Source: Raphanus sativus
Taxonomy: Eukaryota; Streptophyta; Magnoliopsida; Brassicales; Brassicaceae
Length of the DNA stretch: 64,000 nucleotides
Direction of reading: 5' to 3'
Assembly (NCBI RefSeq): GCF_000801105.2
Contig: NC_079515.1
Span: 21,041,407 to 21,105,406, forward strand
In this document: in pieces, positions 1 to 11,625 of the stretch
How the letters are laid out: each line of letters begins with the position of its first letter
Numbering within the stretch: the stretch's first letter is position 1
Notes under the pieces: model-generated
Databases searched by the model: none
Seen by the model: only the letters and a program-made list of their open reading frames with translations
What the model was told of the DNA's origin: nothing
Program-made: the position numbers and the translations under genes

Positions 1-3000
1 CTCCTCAAGGCTCTAATATCTTCTAAGTAACTTGCAAAGGCTGGCCATTCTTCTGGTTCCGAAACCATCTTCACCAACTGAGAACAATCCGTTGCAAACG
101 TGACTGAGAATTGTCTTAAATTCCTCATACATTCCATCGCCCAAATTAACGCCTCCATTTCTGAATGTAATGGCGAACTAGTGGCTCTTGTATTCCTTGC
201 ACCCATAAGTCCGTCATAACCTTCCAAGGTGCTATACCATCCTTGTCCCGAAAAATTATCCTGCCCTTTCCATGATCCATCTGTGAAACACCATCTACCT
301 GGTATTGTTGGGGTTGTCGCCTGAGATCCTGGAAGATGGCGATCTGTACCCTGAGCGGGAATGACTTGTGCCTCAGCCCATAATAATGCCTCCGTTTCCG
401 CCAATTTTAGTGTATCCATTGGGTCAATATCCATATTACTAAACACTTTATTATTTCTTGCTTTCCATATATACCAAAGGATCCATGCAAACTGATGATC
501 ATCCATTGCCGGTTGCATTCTCCAAAATAAATAATCCATATTTGTAAACAAAGCATGTGTTGGAAAACAGGCTGGGTTTGTTGGGATTTTCGACAACGCC
601 CATATCTGAATTGCCGGTGGACACTCGAAGAAAACATGATTTATTGATTCTTCGGGTGCCCCACACCTGTCACAAATAATATCTCCCTTTAGTCCTCGTG
701 CCTTTAGATTCTTTTTTACCGATATACATCCTGAAAGTAATTGCCATAAAAAATGTTTCATCTTCGGTGGACACTTTATTTTCCAGCAAAACGCCTTCAA
801 AGAAGAGATCGAAGGACCATGTACTTGTAGTGTTTTATCTTTATCCGGATAAACCCGTTCAATTTGATAACCAGATTTAACCGTGTACTTTCCATTCATT
901 GTAAAATGCCAACCATCCCTATCATCCAATCTTGATCTGCTCAGTGGCAAACTCTCGATTATTTTTGCATCAAGTGGATCGACCAATGTCATTATAGCCT
1001 GAATATTCCAAGTTCTCGATGTTGCATCAATAAGAGCATCCACCGTGAGATCTGGAAAAAGAGAGTGATTATTTTTATTTGCTGGTCTCGGGCGAGTGGA
1101 TGGAAGCCACGGATCATTCCATACTGAAATAGAAGATCCTGTTCCCACCCTTTTGATTAGTCCTTTGCTAACCAGAGATCTAGCAGAGACAATACTACGC
1201 CATCCATAGGACGCCGAGTACGATCTAATTGGTTCCAGGGGGGATGCATTCCGAAAATACCGTCCCTTGAACACTCGGGAGAATAAAGAGTTTGGTTTCT
1301 CTAGTAATCTCCATAATTGTTTCCCCAACATAGCCGTGTTAAAATCCGTAAAGTCCTTGAAACCCAAGCCACCCTCCTCTTTAGGGCTACATACTTTGTC
1401 CCATGATTGCCAATGCATTCCTCTTGTGTTACCTGAAGGACTCCACCAAAATTGAGCCACTGCACTTGTAAGCTTCTTGATAATCGTTTTCGGAATACGA
1501 AAACAGGACATTACATGATTTGGTAAAGCCGTGGCTACTGATTTTATAATAACTTCCTTTCCTCCCTTGGTGAAAAATTTAAACGTCCATCCATTAATCC
1601 TATTATTTAAGCGTTCCTGGACAAACCCAAATACCTGTGTTTTTGGTCCACCCAGGTTTTCTGGGATTCCTAAATATGATCCCATACCACCCAGATTTTG
1701 TATCCCCAGAACATCCCGAAGTTCCTGTCTCTTAGATTCCTCAATCTTATGTCCAAACTGAATTGACGATTTGTCAAAATTTATCTGCTGTCCTGATACC
1801 CCCTCATATTCTTTCAGGATCCGAAGAATAACCTGGCACTCCTCCTTTTGTGCTCGACAAAAAAAGAGACTGTCATCTGCAAACAGCAAATGAGAAATCG
1901 GTGGGCAAGCTCTCGCTACCTTTATACCCGTCAATAATTTCCCCCTCTCCGCCTTCTTAATATTTGCCACCAAAGCTTCAGTACACATAATGAACAGATA
2001 TGGAGATAAGGGATCCCCTTGCCTAAGACCCCGCTGTGGAATAATATGACCTTTTGGTTGTCCATTCAAAAGTACTCTGTACTGTACTGTAGAGATGCAA
2101 CCCATCATTAAATGGACCCAATGAGGAGCAAAACCTAATTTAGAGAGGAGCGCTTGAATGAAATTCCACTCCACTCTATCATAGGCTTTGCTCATATCCG
2201 TTTTAATTGCCATAAACTTTCCCTGGCATGATTTATTTGTCCTCAGACCATGAAACATTTCTTGAGCAATAAGAATATTATCCGAAATCAACCGTCCAGG
2301 TACAAAAGCCGATTGAGTTTCCGAAATCAGTGCCGGAAGACACGACTTTAATCTCTGACACAAAACCTTTGATATAATCTTGTACCCAACATTACAGAGG
2401 CTGATGGGCCTAAGTTCCGTCATCTTTGTCGGTCTCTCCTTTTTAGGGATCAAACATATATTCGTAATGTTTAATCTTTCATCCAATTCTCCTGTTGTCA
2501 AAAAATTATTGACCATGTCCACAATATCCTTCTTAATAATGTGCCAAGAGTGTTGAAAAAAGAGGGCCGTCATTCCATCTGGTCCAGGAGCTTTCTCCGG
2601 ATGCATCATAAATAAAGCTTGCCGCACTTCCTCTTCCGTTGCCAATCGTATCAGCCGTTCGTTCATCTGTGGCGTAATTGTGGGAACTATCTCTTCTAGA
2701 AAAGCATCGAACTCAAATGGAGAACTAGTTTCGAATAATTCTCCAAAATAGTCCACAGCCACCTTCTCCACCCCTTGTTCCTCCACTATCCAATTTCCAT
2801 TATTATCATAAAGACCGACTATCCTATTACGTGTTCGACGTTGTTTTGTAAGAGCATGAAAGAATGCCGTACTTCGGTCCCCTGCTGTATTCCACATATT
2901 TCGACTCTTTTGGTGCCAGTATTCCTCCTCATCTTTATAAGCCTCTTGCAATTTCCGTGAAACTTCTATAATATCCTCCTGTGTCCTATTATCATCCATT

Positions 3001-3938
3001 TGTACCTCCTCTAATGCCTTTTGCAGTTCTCCAATCTTCTCCTTTCCATAGGGTGGATTATTCTTCCGCCATGTAGAAATTTCATGTCTACAGTTGGTTA
3101 TTTTTGATACAAAATCCTCGCTCCCAGCCTGATCCGGGTTTCCCCCTGCCCTTGCCCGCCAGCCCCTCTCAATTGTATCTAGTAATCCTTCCTGACCAAG
3201 CCATCTTTTATCAAACCTAAACTGGCCCCTACTCTTTTTAAATTTGTTATCCATATAAGCCACCACCGGCCGGTGATCAGACCCCACCAGTCGTAAATAT
3301 TCTGTATATGAGCACGGGAATAGGGTATGCCAATCCTCATTCGCTAGTGCTCTGTCTAAACGACATCTGACCATCTTTTTATTTCTCCTCCCTTGCCAAG
3401 ATAATTTATTACCTCTTGCTGGGAATTCCAGTAACCCGGTATTCCTAATCATATTATTAAATGGAACGAAAGATTCTGCACTCCGTAGATTGCCCCCGTC
3501 CTTCTCATGATTTCCGGTTATTTCATTTAAATCCCCAATAATAAACCACGGTTCCGATCTTGCCAACCCATATCTAGTCAATCTCTCCCATACTTGCTCT
3601 CTCAGTTTTTGTACCGGCTCTCCGTATACAAAAGTCATAAAGACTCTTTTCCCCAGAATTACTGCTTCCACATCTATCATTCGATTACTCGAATATAATA
3701 TTTTAATTTGATGCTCATTGTTATAATAGAGAGCTAACCCACCACTCTTTCCAATAGGATCCACCGTAACCAAATTATCATATCCGAAATGGGATTGAAA
3801 ACCCTGAAGAAAAGCAAAATCTTTTTTTGTTTCTGAGAGGAACAGAAAATCTGGTTTATGAATTTGCCATATTTCCCGAAGATAACTGATTGTCCATTTA
3901 CTCCCTGCACCTCTACAATTCCAGCTTAACACTTTCAT
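1..3938 (-). CDS. LINE ORF2: endonuclease, reverse transcriptase, zf-RVT, RNase H (partial at edge)
   Basis: The polyprotein nicks target DNA, primes reverse transcription there and copies the LINE RNA. The start is the ATG at 3938, giving MKVLSWNCRGAG, the usual opening of the apurinic-type endonuclease. In the same frame I find GDLNEI, GSDHRPVV near residue 220 (endonuclease active site), KAPGPDGM near residue 450, and the RT catalytic LLFADDSLFF near residue 686. Next come a zinc-binding stretch (CDRCGAPEESINHVFFEC) and the RNase H start CFTDGSWKG near residue 1217. All these positions are a multiple of three from the ATG and I saw no stop, so about 1312 codons are open before the window edge. 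The copy looks recently active, although the C-terminus and poly(A) tail are not visible. Confidence 0.88.
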   Translation of the reverse strand, partial: MKVLSWNCRGAGSKWTISYLREIWQIHKPDFLFLSETKKDFAFLQGFQSHFGYDNLVTVDPIGKSGGLALYYNNEHQIKILYSSNRMIDVEAVILGKRVFMTFVYGEPVQKLREQVWERLTRYGLARSEPWFIIGDLNEITGNHEKDGGNLRSAESFVPFNNMIRNTGLLEFPARGNKLSWQGRRNKKMVRCRLDRALANEDWHTLFPCSYTEYLRLVGSDHRPVVAYMDNKFKKSRGQFRFDKRWLGQEGLLDTIERGWRARAGGNPDQAGSEDFVSKITNCRHEISTWRKNNPPYGKEKIGELQKALEEVQMDDNRTQEDIIEVSRKLQEAYKDEEEYWHQKSRNMWNTAGDRSTAFFHALTKQRRTRNRIVGLYDNNGNWIVEEQGVEKVAVDYFGELFETSSPFEFDAFLEEIVPTITPQMNERLIRLATEEEVRQALFMMHPEKAPGPDGMTALFFQHSWHIIKKDIVDMVNNFLTTGELDERLNITNICLIPKKERPTKMTELRPISLCNVGYKIISKVLCQRLKSCLPALISETQSAFVPGRLISDNILIAQEMFHGLRTNKSCQGKFMAIKTDMSKAYDRVEWNFIQALLSKLGFAPHWVHLMMGCISTVQYRVLLNGQPKGHIIPQRGLRQGDPLSPYLFIMCTEALVANIKKAERGKLLTGIKVARACPPISHLLFADDSLFFCRAQKEECQVILRILKEYEGVSGQQINFDKSSIQFGHKIEESKRQELRDVLGIQNLGGMGSYLGIPENLGGPKTQVFGFVQERLNNRINGWTFKFFTKGGKEVIIKSVATALPNHVMSCFRIPKTIIKKLTSAVAQFWWSPSGNTRGMHWQSWDKVCSPKEEGGLGFKDFTDFNTAMLGKQLWRLLEKPNSLFSRVFKGRYFRNASPLEPIRSYSASYGWRSIVSARSLVSKGLIKRVGTGSSISVWNDPWLPSTRPRPANKNNHSLFPDLTVDALIDATSRTWNIQAIMTLVDPLDAKIIESLPLSRSRLDDRDGWHFTMNGKYTVKSGYQIERVYPDKDKTLQVHGPSISSLKAFCWKIKCPPKMKHFLWQLLSGCISVKKNLKARGLKGDIICDRCGAPEESINHVFFECPPAIQIWALSKIPTNPACFPTHALFTNMDYLFWRMQPAMDDHQFAWILWYIWKARNNKVFSNMDIDPMDTLKLAETEALLWAEAQVIPAQGTDRHLPGSQATTPTIPGRWCFTDGSWKGQDNFSGQGWYSTLEGYDGLMGARNTRATSSPLHSEMEALIWAMECMRNLRQFSVTFATDCSQLVKMVSEPEEWPAFASYLEDIRALR

Positions 3939-4733
3939 TAATTTTGATTTTGTTTGGCTCAATCGAGCTTATCATTAGGTATAAGGAGACCCTGTTACAT
4001 TCAACCCTGCACATCCATGTAAAAAGACATAACCTTCCGTAGAACCTGATTTCAAATAAATTCTCAAAACTAATGTTCCAACACGTTTTTGTAAATCCAA
4101 CCCCTTTCCAAAAATCCAATATTTGAATACCATCATATGTGTTTGTGCAGGTCCACCTAAAATAAACGAGCCTTGCAGGAAGGCAAATATTTCCAGCATC
4201 TACTAAAACCCACACAAGAATTCCTATGGCCTTTAGAAACCAAATAGCATCCCCCTTTCTCCCCATATATATTTTCCTCCATGCCTGCCGTACCTTTTTA
4301 ATGGTACCGGTTTCCGTTGCCCCCATCCATGTAATCTTGATTAGTACTGGGTTTAAGGAGACCCAGCACCACTCTCTGCTTGCAAACTGATGCCAAAACT
4401 GTACCAACCATAACTTATATCCTGAATGGAATACTCTCTTCCACCTTGCATACCTAAGCAAAATACAGCGAACCTGATACAATTGCTTTCCAATCCGTAA
4501 GTCTAACCAACCCGACCAACGCCAAGAAAAAAGTAAACCAGTTTTATTTCTTTCATTGCAACATAAACGGGATACACCCGAAGCCCACAAGTAGAGCCAA
4601 AAGAGAACATAAACAAAGAAACAACCATTGAAAGCACCATTGCTCATAGAGCTTATTAAACAACAAATAAGAAAGAAGCCAAACAAGCAAGCCATAACCT
4701 GCAGGCAACAAGAGATATCATAGGATGTATCTA

Positions 4734-6395
4734 TCATTTAAAGCTTTGAGTTCCTTCTTTCGGGTTTGAAGTACCCTTCCCATCCGTTCTTTTATTACCA
4801 CCTCCATTACGGGGACCAGTCTTTGCCGCAACCCGTTTGCGTGGAGAGAGCAGAGCTGTAACATTTCTCATCTTGGAGCTTCCCATCGCTCCCCCCGGTT
4901 GTTTGAACAGACGCTTACGTGTACCTTCCGTTTTTTCCACCTCTAAATATGCAAGTCCCTCTTCCTCTCTGTTGCCTTGCGGAACGACAGTATCAAGCTC
5001 CGCTTCCAAAGCCCCCGAGTCCTCTTCCTGTTCCTTGCTATCCTCCTCCAGAAAACTCTCCGAGAATTCCTGATCATCAAACTCAGCATCCATATCAATT
5101 CCATGTTCAAGTAAACTAGCCTTAATCTCATCCATATCCATCACATGATCATCAGTCACCTCTTCTGATTCCTCTACCATTTCTCTAACCGTTTGTAGGC
5201 CCTTAGCCACATCTACTGGGTTCGAAAGTACCTCATTTCCCTCTGCCTGTGTATTAGAAAGAGCATCCTGGAACTCTTGGGACGGTGTGTTCTGCGCCAA
5301 CCTGCGCTGTGGAGAGACTGCATCCAACTTGATCTCCCCTTCTTCCGGTCCGTCATCTGGAGCCACGGTTGTAGTAATCTTACCATTGCTCACTCCACCT
5401 CGTTCTCCCTGGTCCCTTCCCCTCTGCTCCTCATCGCGAGAGTGCTTTTGACGAGAACCTTCGCTACTGCCCTGATAAGGTCCCCTCTTATTGTAGCCTG
5501 ACCTATTGCCCTTCTCCGCTACCTTAACCCATTGCCCCTCTTTATCATCATGCATTTTCCCTTTCCCCTTCCCATACTGATCCCGATTCTCCCTCCCCTT
5601 ATACTGTGAACTCCCATTGCCATTGAGGACGACTCCCTTATAGCTCCGAGCCCGGTCTTCATGCTTCTCCCCATCGTGTCTCCCTCCCACTCCATCCCTG
5701 ATATCTCTTTTCCTCTCAGGACTCTTCTTGCGCAACAAGCAATTCTCCTCTTTGTGGTTAAGGCTGCCACACTCCTGACAAAAACCAAAAAGCTTCTCAT
5801 AGCGGAGAGAAACCGAAAGTTCCACCCTGTCGTAGAACTCCCCTCCTTTGAACTCCATACTTGTTTCGAAGCAGAGCTCTTTGAGGCTATCTACCACCAC
5901 CTGTACCCTCCCATTCTCCACATCAACACCAATTGTCTTGCCTACAGCATCCCCAAGACTCTCCAACGTGGGAGCTGTACGAAGTTCCATTGGAACCCCC
6001 ACAGGTCTTATCCAAAATGGTATCTCCGAGGGAAAGCTTTGAGCCTTCATAGGTTGCCAACGAGCCAACGCTAGCATCCAGTAATCAAAATGGTAAGGTT
6101 GATTCATCAACACCACATTCATATCTTCCTCTCTTTCGAACACAAATTGGAACCTGCCAAAACCCAAGTCTGAACCGCTCACCCTGTTTTCCAAATGCCA
6201 TATCTTTGGCAGGTTCTGAAACAGAGCCTTCATGTCCTGCTCTGGTGGATTCAGACACCTTCCAATAAGGGTCTTTGAGAAGCTCTTGATGAGAGCCGAA
6301 TTGTCGAAATGAGGTACCGAAATCTTCAACCTCTTCCGAGTCCCTTCACCATTTGAACCAATCCCAGAAGACCCAACCAAATGACCCTGCGTCAT
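4734..6395 (-). CDS. LINE ORF1: DUF4283 / zinc-knuckle RNA-binding protein
   Basis: ORF1 proteins of plant LINEs bind the element RNA and form its particle. I chose the ATG at 6395 (MTQGHLVG) because family similarity begins just after it (VPHFDNSALIKSFSKTLIGR). The frame stays open upstream to about 6950, but that part reads like leader. In order there are a DUF4283-like domain (HFDYWMLALARWQP, IPFWIRPVGVPMELRT), a CX2CX4HX4C knuckle (CQECGSLNHKEENC), a long Arg/Lys/Gly-rich low-complexity stretch, then an acidic Glu-rich tail ending in a basic C-terminus. The length is about 553 residues, uninterrupted. The stop overlaps the ATG of an unassigned frame that leads into the ORF1-ORF2 spacer. 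Confidence 0.85.
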   Translation of the reverse strand: MTQGHLVGSSGIGSNGEGTRKRLKISVPHFDNSALIKSFSKTLIGRCLNPPEQDMKALFQNLPKIWHLENRVSGSDLGFGRFQFVFEREEDMNVVLMNQPYHFDYWMLALARWQPMKAQSFPSEIPFWIRPVGVPMELRTAPTLESLGDAVGKTIGVDVENGRVQVVVDSLKELCFETSMEFKGGEFYDRVELSVSLRYEKLFGFCQECGSLNHKEENCLLRKKSPERKRDIRDGVGGRHDGEKHEDRARSYKGVVLNGNGSSQYKGRENRDQYGKGKGKMHDDKEGQWVKVAEKGNRSGYNKRGPYQGSSEGSRQKHSRDEEQRGRDQGERGGVSNGKITTTVAPDDGPEEGEIKLDAVSPQRRLAQNTPSQEFQDALSNTQAEGNEVLSNPVDVAKGLQTVREMVEESEEVTDDHVMDMDEIKASLLEHGIDMDAEFDDQEFSESFLEEDSKEQEEDSGALEAELDTVVPQGNREEEGLAYLEVEKTEGTRKRLFKQPGGAMGSSKMRNVTALLSPRKRVAAKTGPRNGGGNKRTDGKGTSNPKEGTQSFK

Positions 6396-7000
6396 TAGAA
6401 ACCCAGTAAGAACAATGAGGAAACTTTTTGTTTTCTTTGCGTAAAAGAATAAAGGGTATGAACTGATAGCAATTGTGAAACAAGAGCTCCTTTTATATTG
6501 AAACCCAATGCCCATCTCCCCCCACCAAAGTTTACGCCCATGTAGCCAATCAATCTCCACCATATCCATAATTATGTTCGCCATATCATAATTAAGCCCC
6601 AAATCACACCAAAATCCCCACTCAAAACTTTTATCTGATACTTGACAACTCGTCTTTTTCCTTAAACCAACCTTCCCATTACAAAAGAAGAGCAAAAGGT
6701 CCGACATACCTTTACTACTAATCGATTGTGTCTTTATGTTGGCCCAAATCAAAATCTTTGTCCCCTTAATAGCCGATCTCCTTGTGATCTCCCCGATCCC
6801 TCTTTCCTTAAGAGAATTGAATCCCCACGAATCCGATTTATCCCCCCGATTCCTGTTGACCGCAACACCTTCCAAATTCCCCGTCAGAATGAACCCCTCC
6901 GTCGCCCCGATTCCCGGATCCCATCCGGTCACACCCTCCGTAACCATCAAACTTCGAAACCCACGAACCCTAGTTCGCCCTTTTCATCGCCTTTTTGAGA

Positions 7001-8904
7001 GAGAAAATTATTTAGAATTCAGAAAAATGTTTGGTTTGTCTATTGATGTTGTTGTTATATCCTTTAAACTGGAATATATATATGATTTATCATCTAAATT
7101 ATATGATGAATTTACCATGATATTATATAACCAATTGGTTTACATTAGTGTTGTAGCTGTATCATTGTCTAAATTCGAAGACTGAAATTTTATTATATAT
7201 ATCTTTGTTCTTTTTTTTCTATGCATTATCTATTGATAATAAATTTAATAACTAAGTGGATTTTCATGTATTCATTAAAAGTGTAAACACAGTAAAAATT
7301 AAGCACGGGCATTCGGAGTCACAATCGGGTTTCATTTTTTTTTATTTATCAAAATCAGCTCAATTCGGATTATTTGAAATTTTTGTCCGGGACCGGTTCA
7401 GGTTCTATCGGGTTCGGGTTGGGGTTAGTAAATCTTCAAAGAACCGGTACAACCCAATGTACTTTCGGGTTCGGATCCCAATAGGTTATTCGATTTAAAA
7501 ATATCTGATTTGTATCTACTTTATAACCAAAACATAAGTAAAATTGGTTTGTTTTGGTTTCAAATACCTAATTTGTACCTTTTTATAACTAAAACATAAG
7601 TAAAATCGATTTAAAAATAAGAAATGAACATCAACCATGACCATTCAAAATCAAACAAAAAAAAAACATATTTTTGATAAAAATAAAACCAAATAAATGA
7701 AATCATAAAACGAAAACCACGACCTCATGAAATGAGAAAATTATTTAATGAAAACAAAATCTAAATCTAAATATTTTAAAATTCAACAACCACATTTAAC
7801 CATCAACCTTCATGTACTAGAACCACCAACATTTACGTAATAGATAAGTATTTTAGATGTTCAATATATATCAATGTATCTTGAATACATATTAGAAATT
7901 GATATCATGTTTGGTATACGATCTTTCTGAAGTTTTGAATGTTTCGGGTTCTATTGGATATCTATTTAGATTCAGATTCGGTTCGGATAATACCCATAAC
8001 CCGAAATACCAAAAAACAAGATCCATTCGGTATTTATGTCGGGTTCGGATCGATTCAGATTCATTTTTTATCGGATCGGGTGCAGTTCAAATTTTCGGGT
8101 TCGGTTTATTTTCCCAGCCCTAGTAGAAATTATGTTCAGGGGTGTTCTCAACAAATTATGTTTGTATTTACAATCTCAGAAGATTGTTTGGTTACAAAAA
8201 AATGTTGTGTTTTCTTTAAATGCAAACATAATAAATAATGATTAACTGACAAAACTCACTAGTTCTACAACCAATTGATTATCCTGGTACCATATACACA
8301 TATTTAAATTAATTAGCAAAAAAACACTAGTTTTACAACCAATTGATTAATTATTTTAACCGATATATGCATAAGACTCATGGTAAATGATTTATTGTGT
8401 CTTTAGAACACACACAAAAAAATTGCTGGTGTTGACTGTTGAGAAAAGTATTGACGTAAACTAAGTTGTTTTGAGTCTCAGAAGTGTTGTAGTTTTCACA
8501 AGAAATAACAAAATACAGTTTAGTCAATGTGAGCTTATTGTTTGGTTTTGTCGTTTTAACTGCATGCATGCATGTCATTTGGCTGCACTCTTTAAATGTG
8601 AGATGTATATTCCAACAACCAATTTAAATGAGAAAACTTAAGAAAAAAATAATAAAGGGGAAAGAAAAAATAAATGAAAATTATGAAAAATTGGTACCCC
8701 TAAATAAAATTGGCATTTCTACGATCATTTCTAATATATTTTACTATTTCCACCTCTAAAATAAATAGTCTCTATAATAAAATTGAAATATACTACAATG
8801 TATTTTTAATAGTATTCTCTATATATAGAATAAAAAATAGAGAAATGCTATTTTTTTTATATATAAAAGAAAAAATAGAGATATCTATTATAGTTATGGT
8901 TTTT
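7001..8904. other. AT-rich spacer with degenerate TTCGGGT-rich patches
   Basis: I found no gene. Two patches, about 7300-7500 and 7930-8125, are rich in short words such as CGGGTTCGG in both orientations. This is typical of degraded non-autonomous DNA transposons of Brassicaceae. The right patch ends in CCCAGCCCTA, which resembles a hAT-type terminus, but no matching left end or target duplication was found. The rest is AT-rich without structure I can name. Confidence 0.4.
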
Positions 8905-8907
8905 TTA

Positions 8908-9189
8908 GAGCATCTCCAACCCCACTCTATTTTTTTTTTTTGTAAAAATCCCACTCTATTTTTCACTCTAAAATAGAGTTTAGAGTAAAAAATGCTCCAA
9001 TGGTACTCTATTTCTCACTTATAATAGAGTGAAAAATAGGTTTACTCCAAATATAGAGTAAATTATTTTTTCTTTGTTCATCACTCTATTTTATACTCTA
9101 AAATAGAGTACTATTGGAGCAAACTCCATCTTTATTATAGAGTCACTCTATTTTAAAGTAAAAAATAGAGTGAATCCTTGGAGATGCTC
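8908..9189. mobile_element. Tourist/Harbinger-like MITE, 282 bp
   Basis: The ends are inverted copies: GAGCATCTCCAA on the left and TTGGAGATGCTC on the right. They are flanked by TTA on both sides (8905-8907 and 9190-9192), the target duplication expected for PIF/Harbinger elements. The interior is made of AAATAGAGT and ACTCTATTT words in both orientations, so the whole element can fold. There is no coding capacity, so mobilisation would need a transposase supplied elsewhere. Confidence 0.85.
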
Positions 9190-9256
9190 TTATATCCATA
9201 CGAAAGTACACATGGTGCTCACACAATCGTATCGTGCAAGTTAACATGCAGCACAC

Positions 9257-9259
<3 letters not shown>

Positions 9260-9305
<46 letters not shown>
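9260..9305. repeat. (AT)n microsatellite
   Basis: An almost pure AT dinucleotide run of about 46 bp lies between the MITE and the SINE. A shorter pair of AT runs occurs at about 14340-14390. Confidence 0.9.
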
Positions 9306-9306
<1 letters not shown>

Positions 9307-9400
9307 TTTTGATAGCAAGTCATTAATTTCTACATGAAGCATATATATAACATTCAAGCTTAATATTAATACTTAATGTATATTAATAGAAAAATGAAAT

Positions 9401-9649
9401 AACCAACGCAAGTTGGCCTAGTGGTGATTACTTGAAGGAGCTTCGGCCCCAATACGAGAAACCATCTGGATTCGATTCGTGTTGGCCACCTGCCTTGTGG
9501 AGTTACTGTCCGCAAGTATCCGGATTGCAGACCTCCAGGGGATTAGTCGGTTGACAGTCGGAAAAGCATGTGCGGATTACGGGCCCTCGGGCAAACGGAA
9601 ACCACGTATCGGATTACGGGTTGCCGGATATCCCTGGTTTAAAAAAAAT
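9401..9649 (+). mobile_element. tRNA-derived SINE with target-site duplication
   Basis: The 5' part looks like a tRNA gene with an internal polymerase III promoter: a box A-like TGGCCTAGTGGT and a box B-like GGATTCGATTC about 50 nt apart. A tRNA-unrelated body follows and the element ends in an A-rich tail. It is flanked by a 16-nt direct repeat with one mismatch: AATAGAAAAATGAAAT at 9385-9400 and AATAGAAAACTGAAAT at 9650-9665. SINEs are copied in trans by LINE proteins, and a LINE with intact-looking ORFs lies 2.4 kb to the left. The exact family name is not assigned. Confidence 0.85.
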
Positions 9650-9665
9650 AATAGAAAACTGAAAT

Positions 9666-11625
9666 GAAAACAAAATAGTTAATCTAGATTACACATCAAA
9701 GGTGGTCACCAACAATCTTGAACAAAAAGGGTGGTCTCGTATATTCTTGTGATTATTGATATAGAAATTTGGTTGCATGCACTGGTCCAATCTCATTAAA
9801 GTTTCGCATAGAGTCCAATTATATGTGCGGGCAATTTTTTAGTCTAGTCATGTACGTTCAGTCGAGAATTTATATTATTCACTACTGGTTTACGGTTATC
9901 AGGTGAATTCCATAATCCGTGTATATATTCCGATAAAGTAGATACACATTAATGAATAATCACGACAAAATGATGTGATATATAAGACAAACGTGACCCC
10001 AAAAAATATACAAAACATTGGGGGGGTTTCTTGATTTGAAAACTGAGGAGAGTTTTTTGGAATACAAAAAAAAAAGGAGAGAAAGAGGTAAAAGAGAGGG
10101 ATGTAGACAAATCAAGGAAACAGAAGTAGGGTTTAAGATGTTTTTGCCTCTGAATTTTGTTGGATGTAACTTGTCCCTCAGCATCTCCATGTTTTTCTGC
10201 TTCTCACTAATTTAAATTTTCGTTTTGGAATTTATGCAGATGTTATTGTACTGTCTACTCTTTTGGATTTCGATGTCGCTCATGTGCCCTCTCAATTCCC
10301 GTAGGGTGATTTTTCTTTTTCCGGTTCAAAACCCTTACGACTATATACGTTACGGCTAGTACGTGTCATCTGAAAGTGTACCGTATTCAAATTTACGTCC
10401 AACTGAAATATAGACGATATTATCGTAATTTTCTTTAATGAATTTAAATTTATTCAGCTAAAAAAACTTTTTACATCTAGTGCTTTCTGTTTTAAGAATT
10501 AAAGAATCAAAACTGAAAAACTTCTATCTATGGTGTGCAGTGTGCTTCGTGTACTATTAAATAACAATTAAGGCTCAGCAAAAAAAATTGGATCTAAAGA
10601 AACGAATCAAATACGATTCAAAAAAGTTCAATCTCTCTTGAATCAAAACTGGTAAAAATATCCAAACGCATCCAGAATTTTAGTTTCTCAAAATTTGGAT
10701 CTAAATTCGATCTAAAAGAAAATATTTCGGATACCTAAGATAATTGAATCACAATAATATATTTAAATATATTAATTATATTTAGATATATTTAAAAAAA
10801 ATTTCTGAATTATCCAAAATACATTTAAAAAAAATAAAAGTAAACATAAAAAATACTCAAAACACTAGAAATACCTTAAATATCTACAGGTTCTCCATCC
10901 AAATATTTAAACTGAATTAACTTTCATGAAAGTTTTAGATTTTTAACATATATTGTTCAAATTTATATACTGTACACAATTTTTTTTTTTTTTAGATTTA
11001 GGGTACACTGAAATATTAATTTTATATAATATAAGTGGATATCCGAACTTGAACGGAAACTGCAAAAATCTAAACTAAATCTGAATCGAAATTTATAAAT
11101 ACTCAAATAGACTTAACTATATAACCATAAAAATTTGAAACTCGAATAGACCAAAACCATACATGTACTCAGATGCCCACCTCTATCATACATATAAGTA
11201 CATCACTTATAAGTAAAACAACCACTTATAAGTCTAAGGTCGATTATATATCACCTAATTTAATATCAATTATATGAGGTTAATGTTAAAAAGAAAAGTG
11301 ATATGCTCCTTAAAATATTGGAGCTACATTGTTTTAAGAAAATGTTTTTTTTGTTTTATTATATTCTCATGATAAAGCATTGATGTTATAAGTGAAGAAA
11401 TAAACAATAACTTTCTGAAGGCCAGTTTCAAAAAAGAAAACAATAACTTTTTTTTGACAAAAAATAACTTTTTTGACAAAAATAACTTTTTTGACAAAAA
11501 ATAACTTTCATCGTTTATACATTTAACATTTATATTCTTCATACTAAATGGATATGGTCAATAGCCATCACATCATCTTCATTATCGTGTATCAAATGAT
11601 CACAAACATGCCTCTCAATATCTCA
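9666..11625. other. AT-rich non-coding spacer
   Basis: I see no convincing gene. A purine-rich stretch (about 10030-10140) gives a short open frame with no recognisable domain. From about 10570 to 11185 the sequence resembles a decayed non-autonomous DNA element; its right end CCCACCTCTA, read on the minus strand, looks like a hAT-type TAGAGGTGGG terminus. A run of TTTTTTGACAAAAA words sits at about 11450-11510. Confidence 0.35.

Larger units (their letters stand above)
1..7000 (-). mobile_element. LINE (L1-like non-LTR retrotransposon), 3' end outside window
   Basis: Reading on the minus strand there is a GC-richer leader (about 7000-6396), ORF1 with a zinc knuckle, a spacer of about 800 nt, and ORF2 with endonuclease, reverse transcriptase and RNase H signatures that continues past position 1. 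This is the layout of plant L1-clade LINEs. The right (5') end is placed near 7000, where the leader gives way to AT-rich spacer; it is approximate. The poly(A) end and target-site duplication lie outside the window. The spacer between ORFs holds an open frame (4737-3913) that overlaps the ORF1 stop but matches no domain I know. Confidence 0.9.

Noticed and set aside
6396..6950. Upstream extension of LINE ORF1 to a start near 6950
   Set aside because: Family similarity begins just after the ATG at 6395 and the upstream part has no recognised domain. An intron-like segment (about 6390-6707) was considered but its ends do not join in frame.
7300..8125. A single hAT-like element bounded by the two TTCGGGT-rich patches
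   Set aside because: Only the right edge resembles a terminus; no matching left terminus or 8-bp target duplication was found.
10018..10215. Small Lys/Arg/Glu-rich open frame as a gene
   Set aside because: It arises from a purine-rich tract; there is no domain and no splice or leader context.
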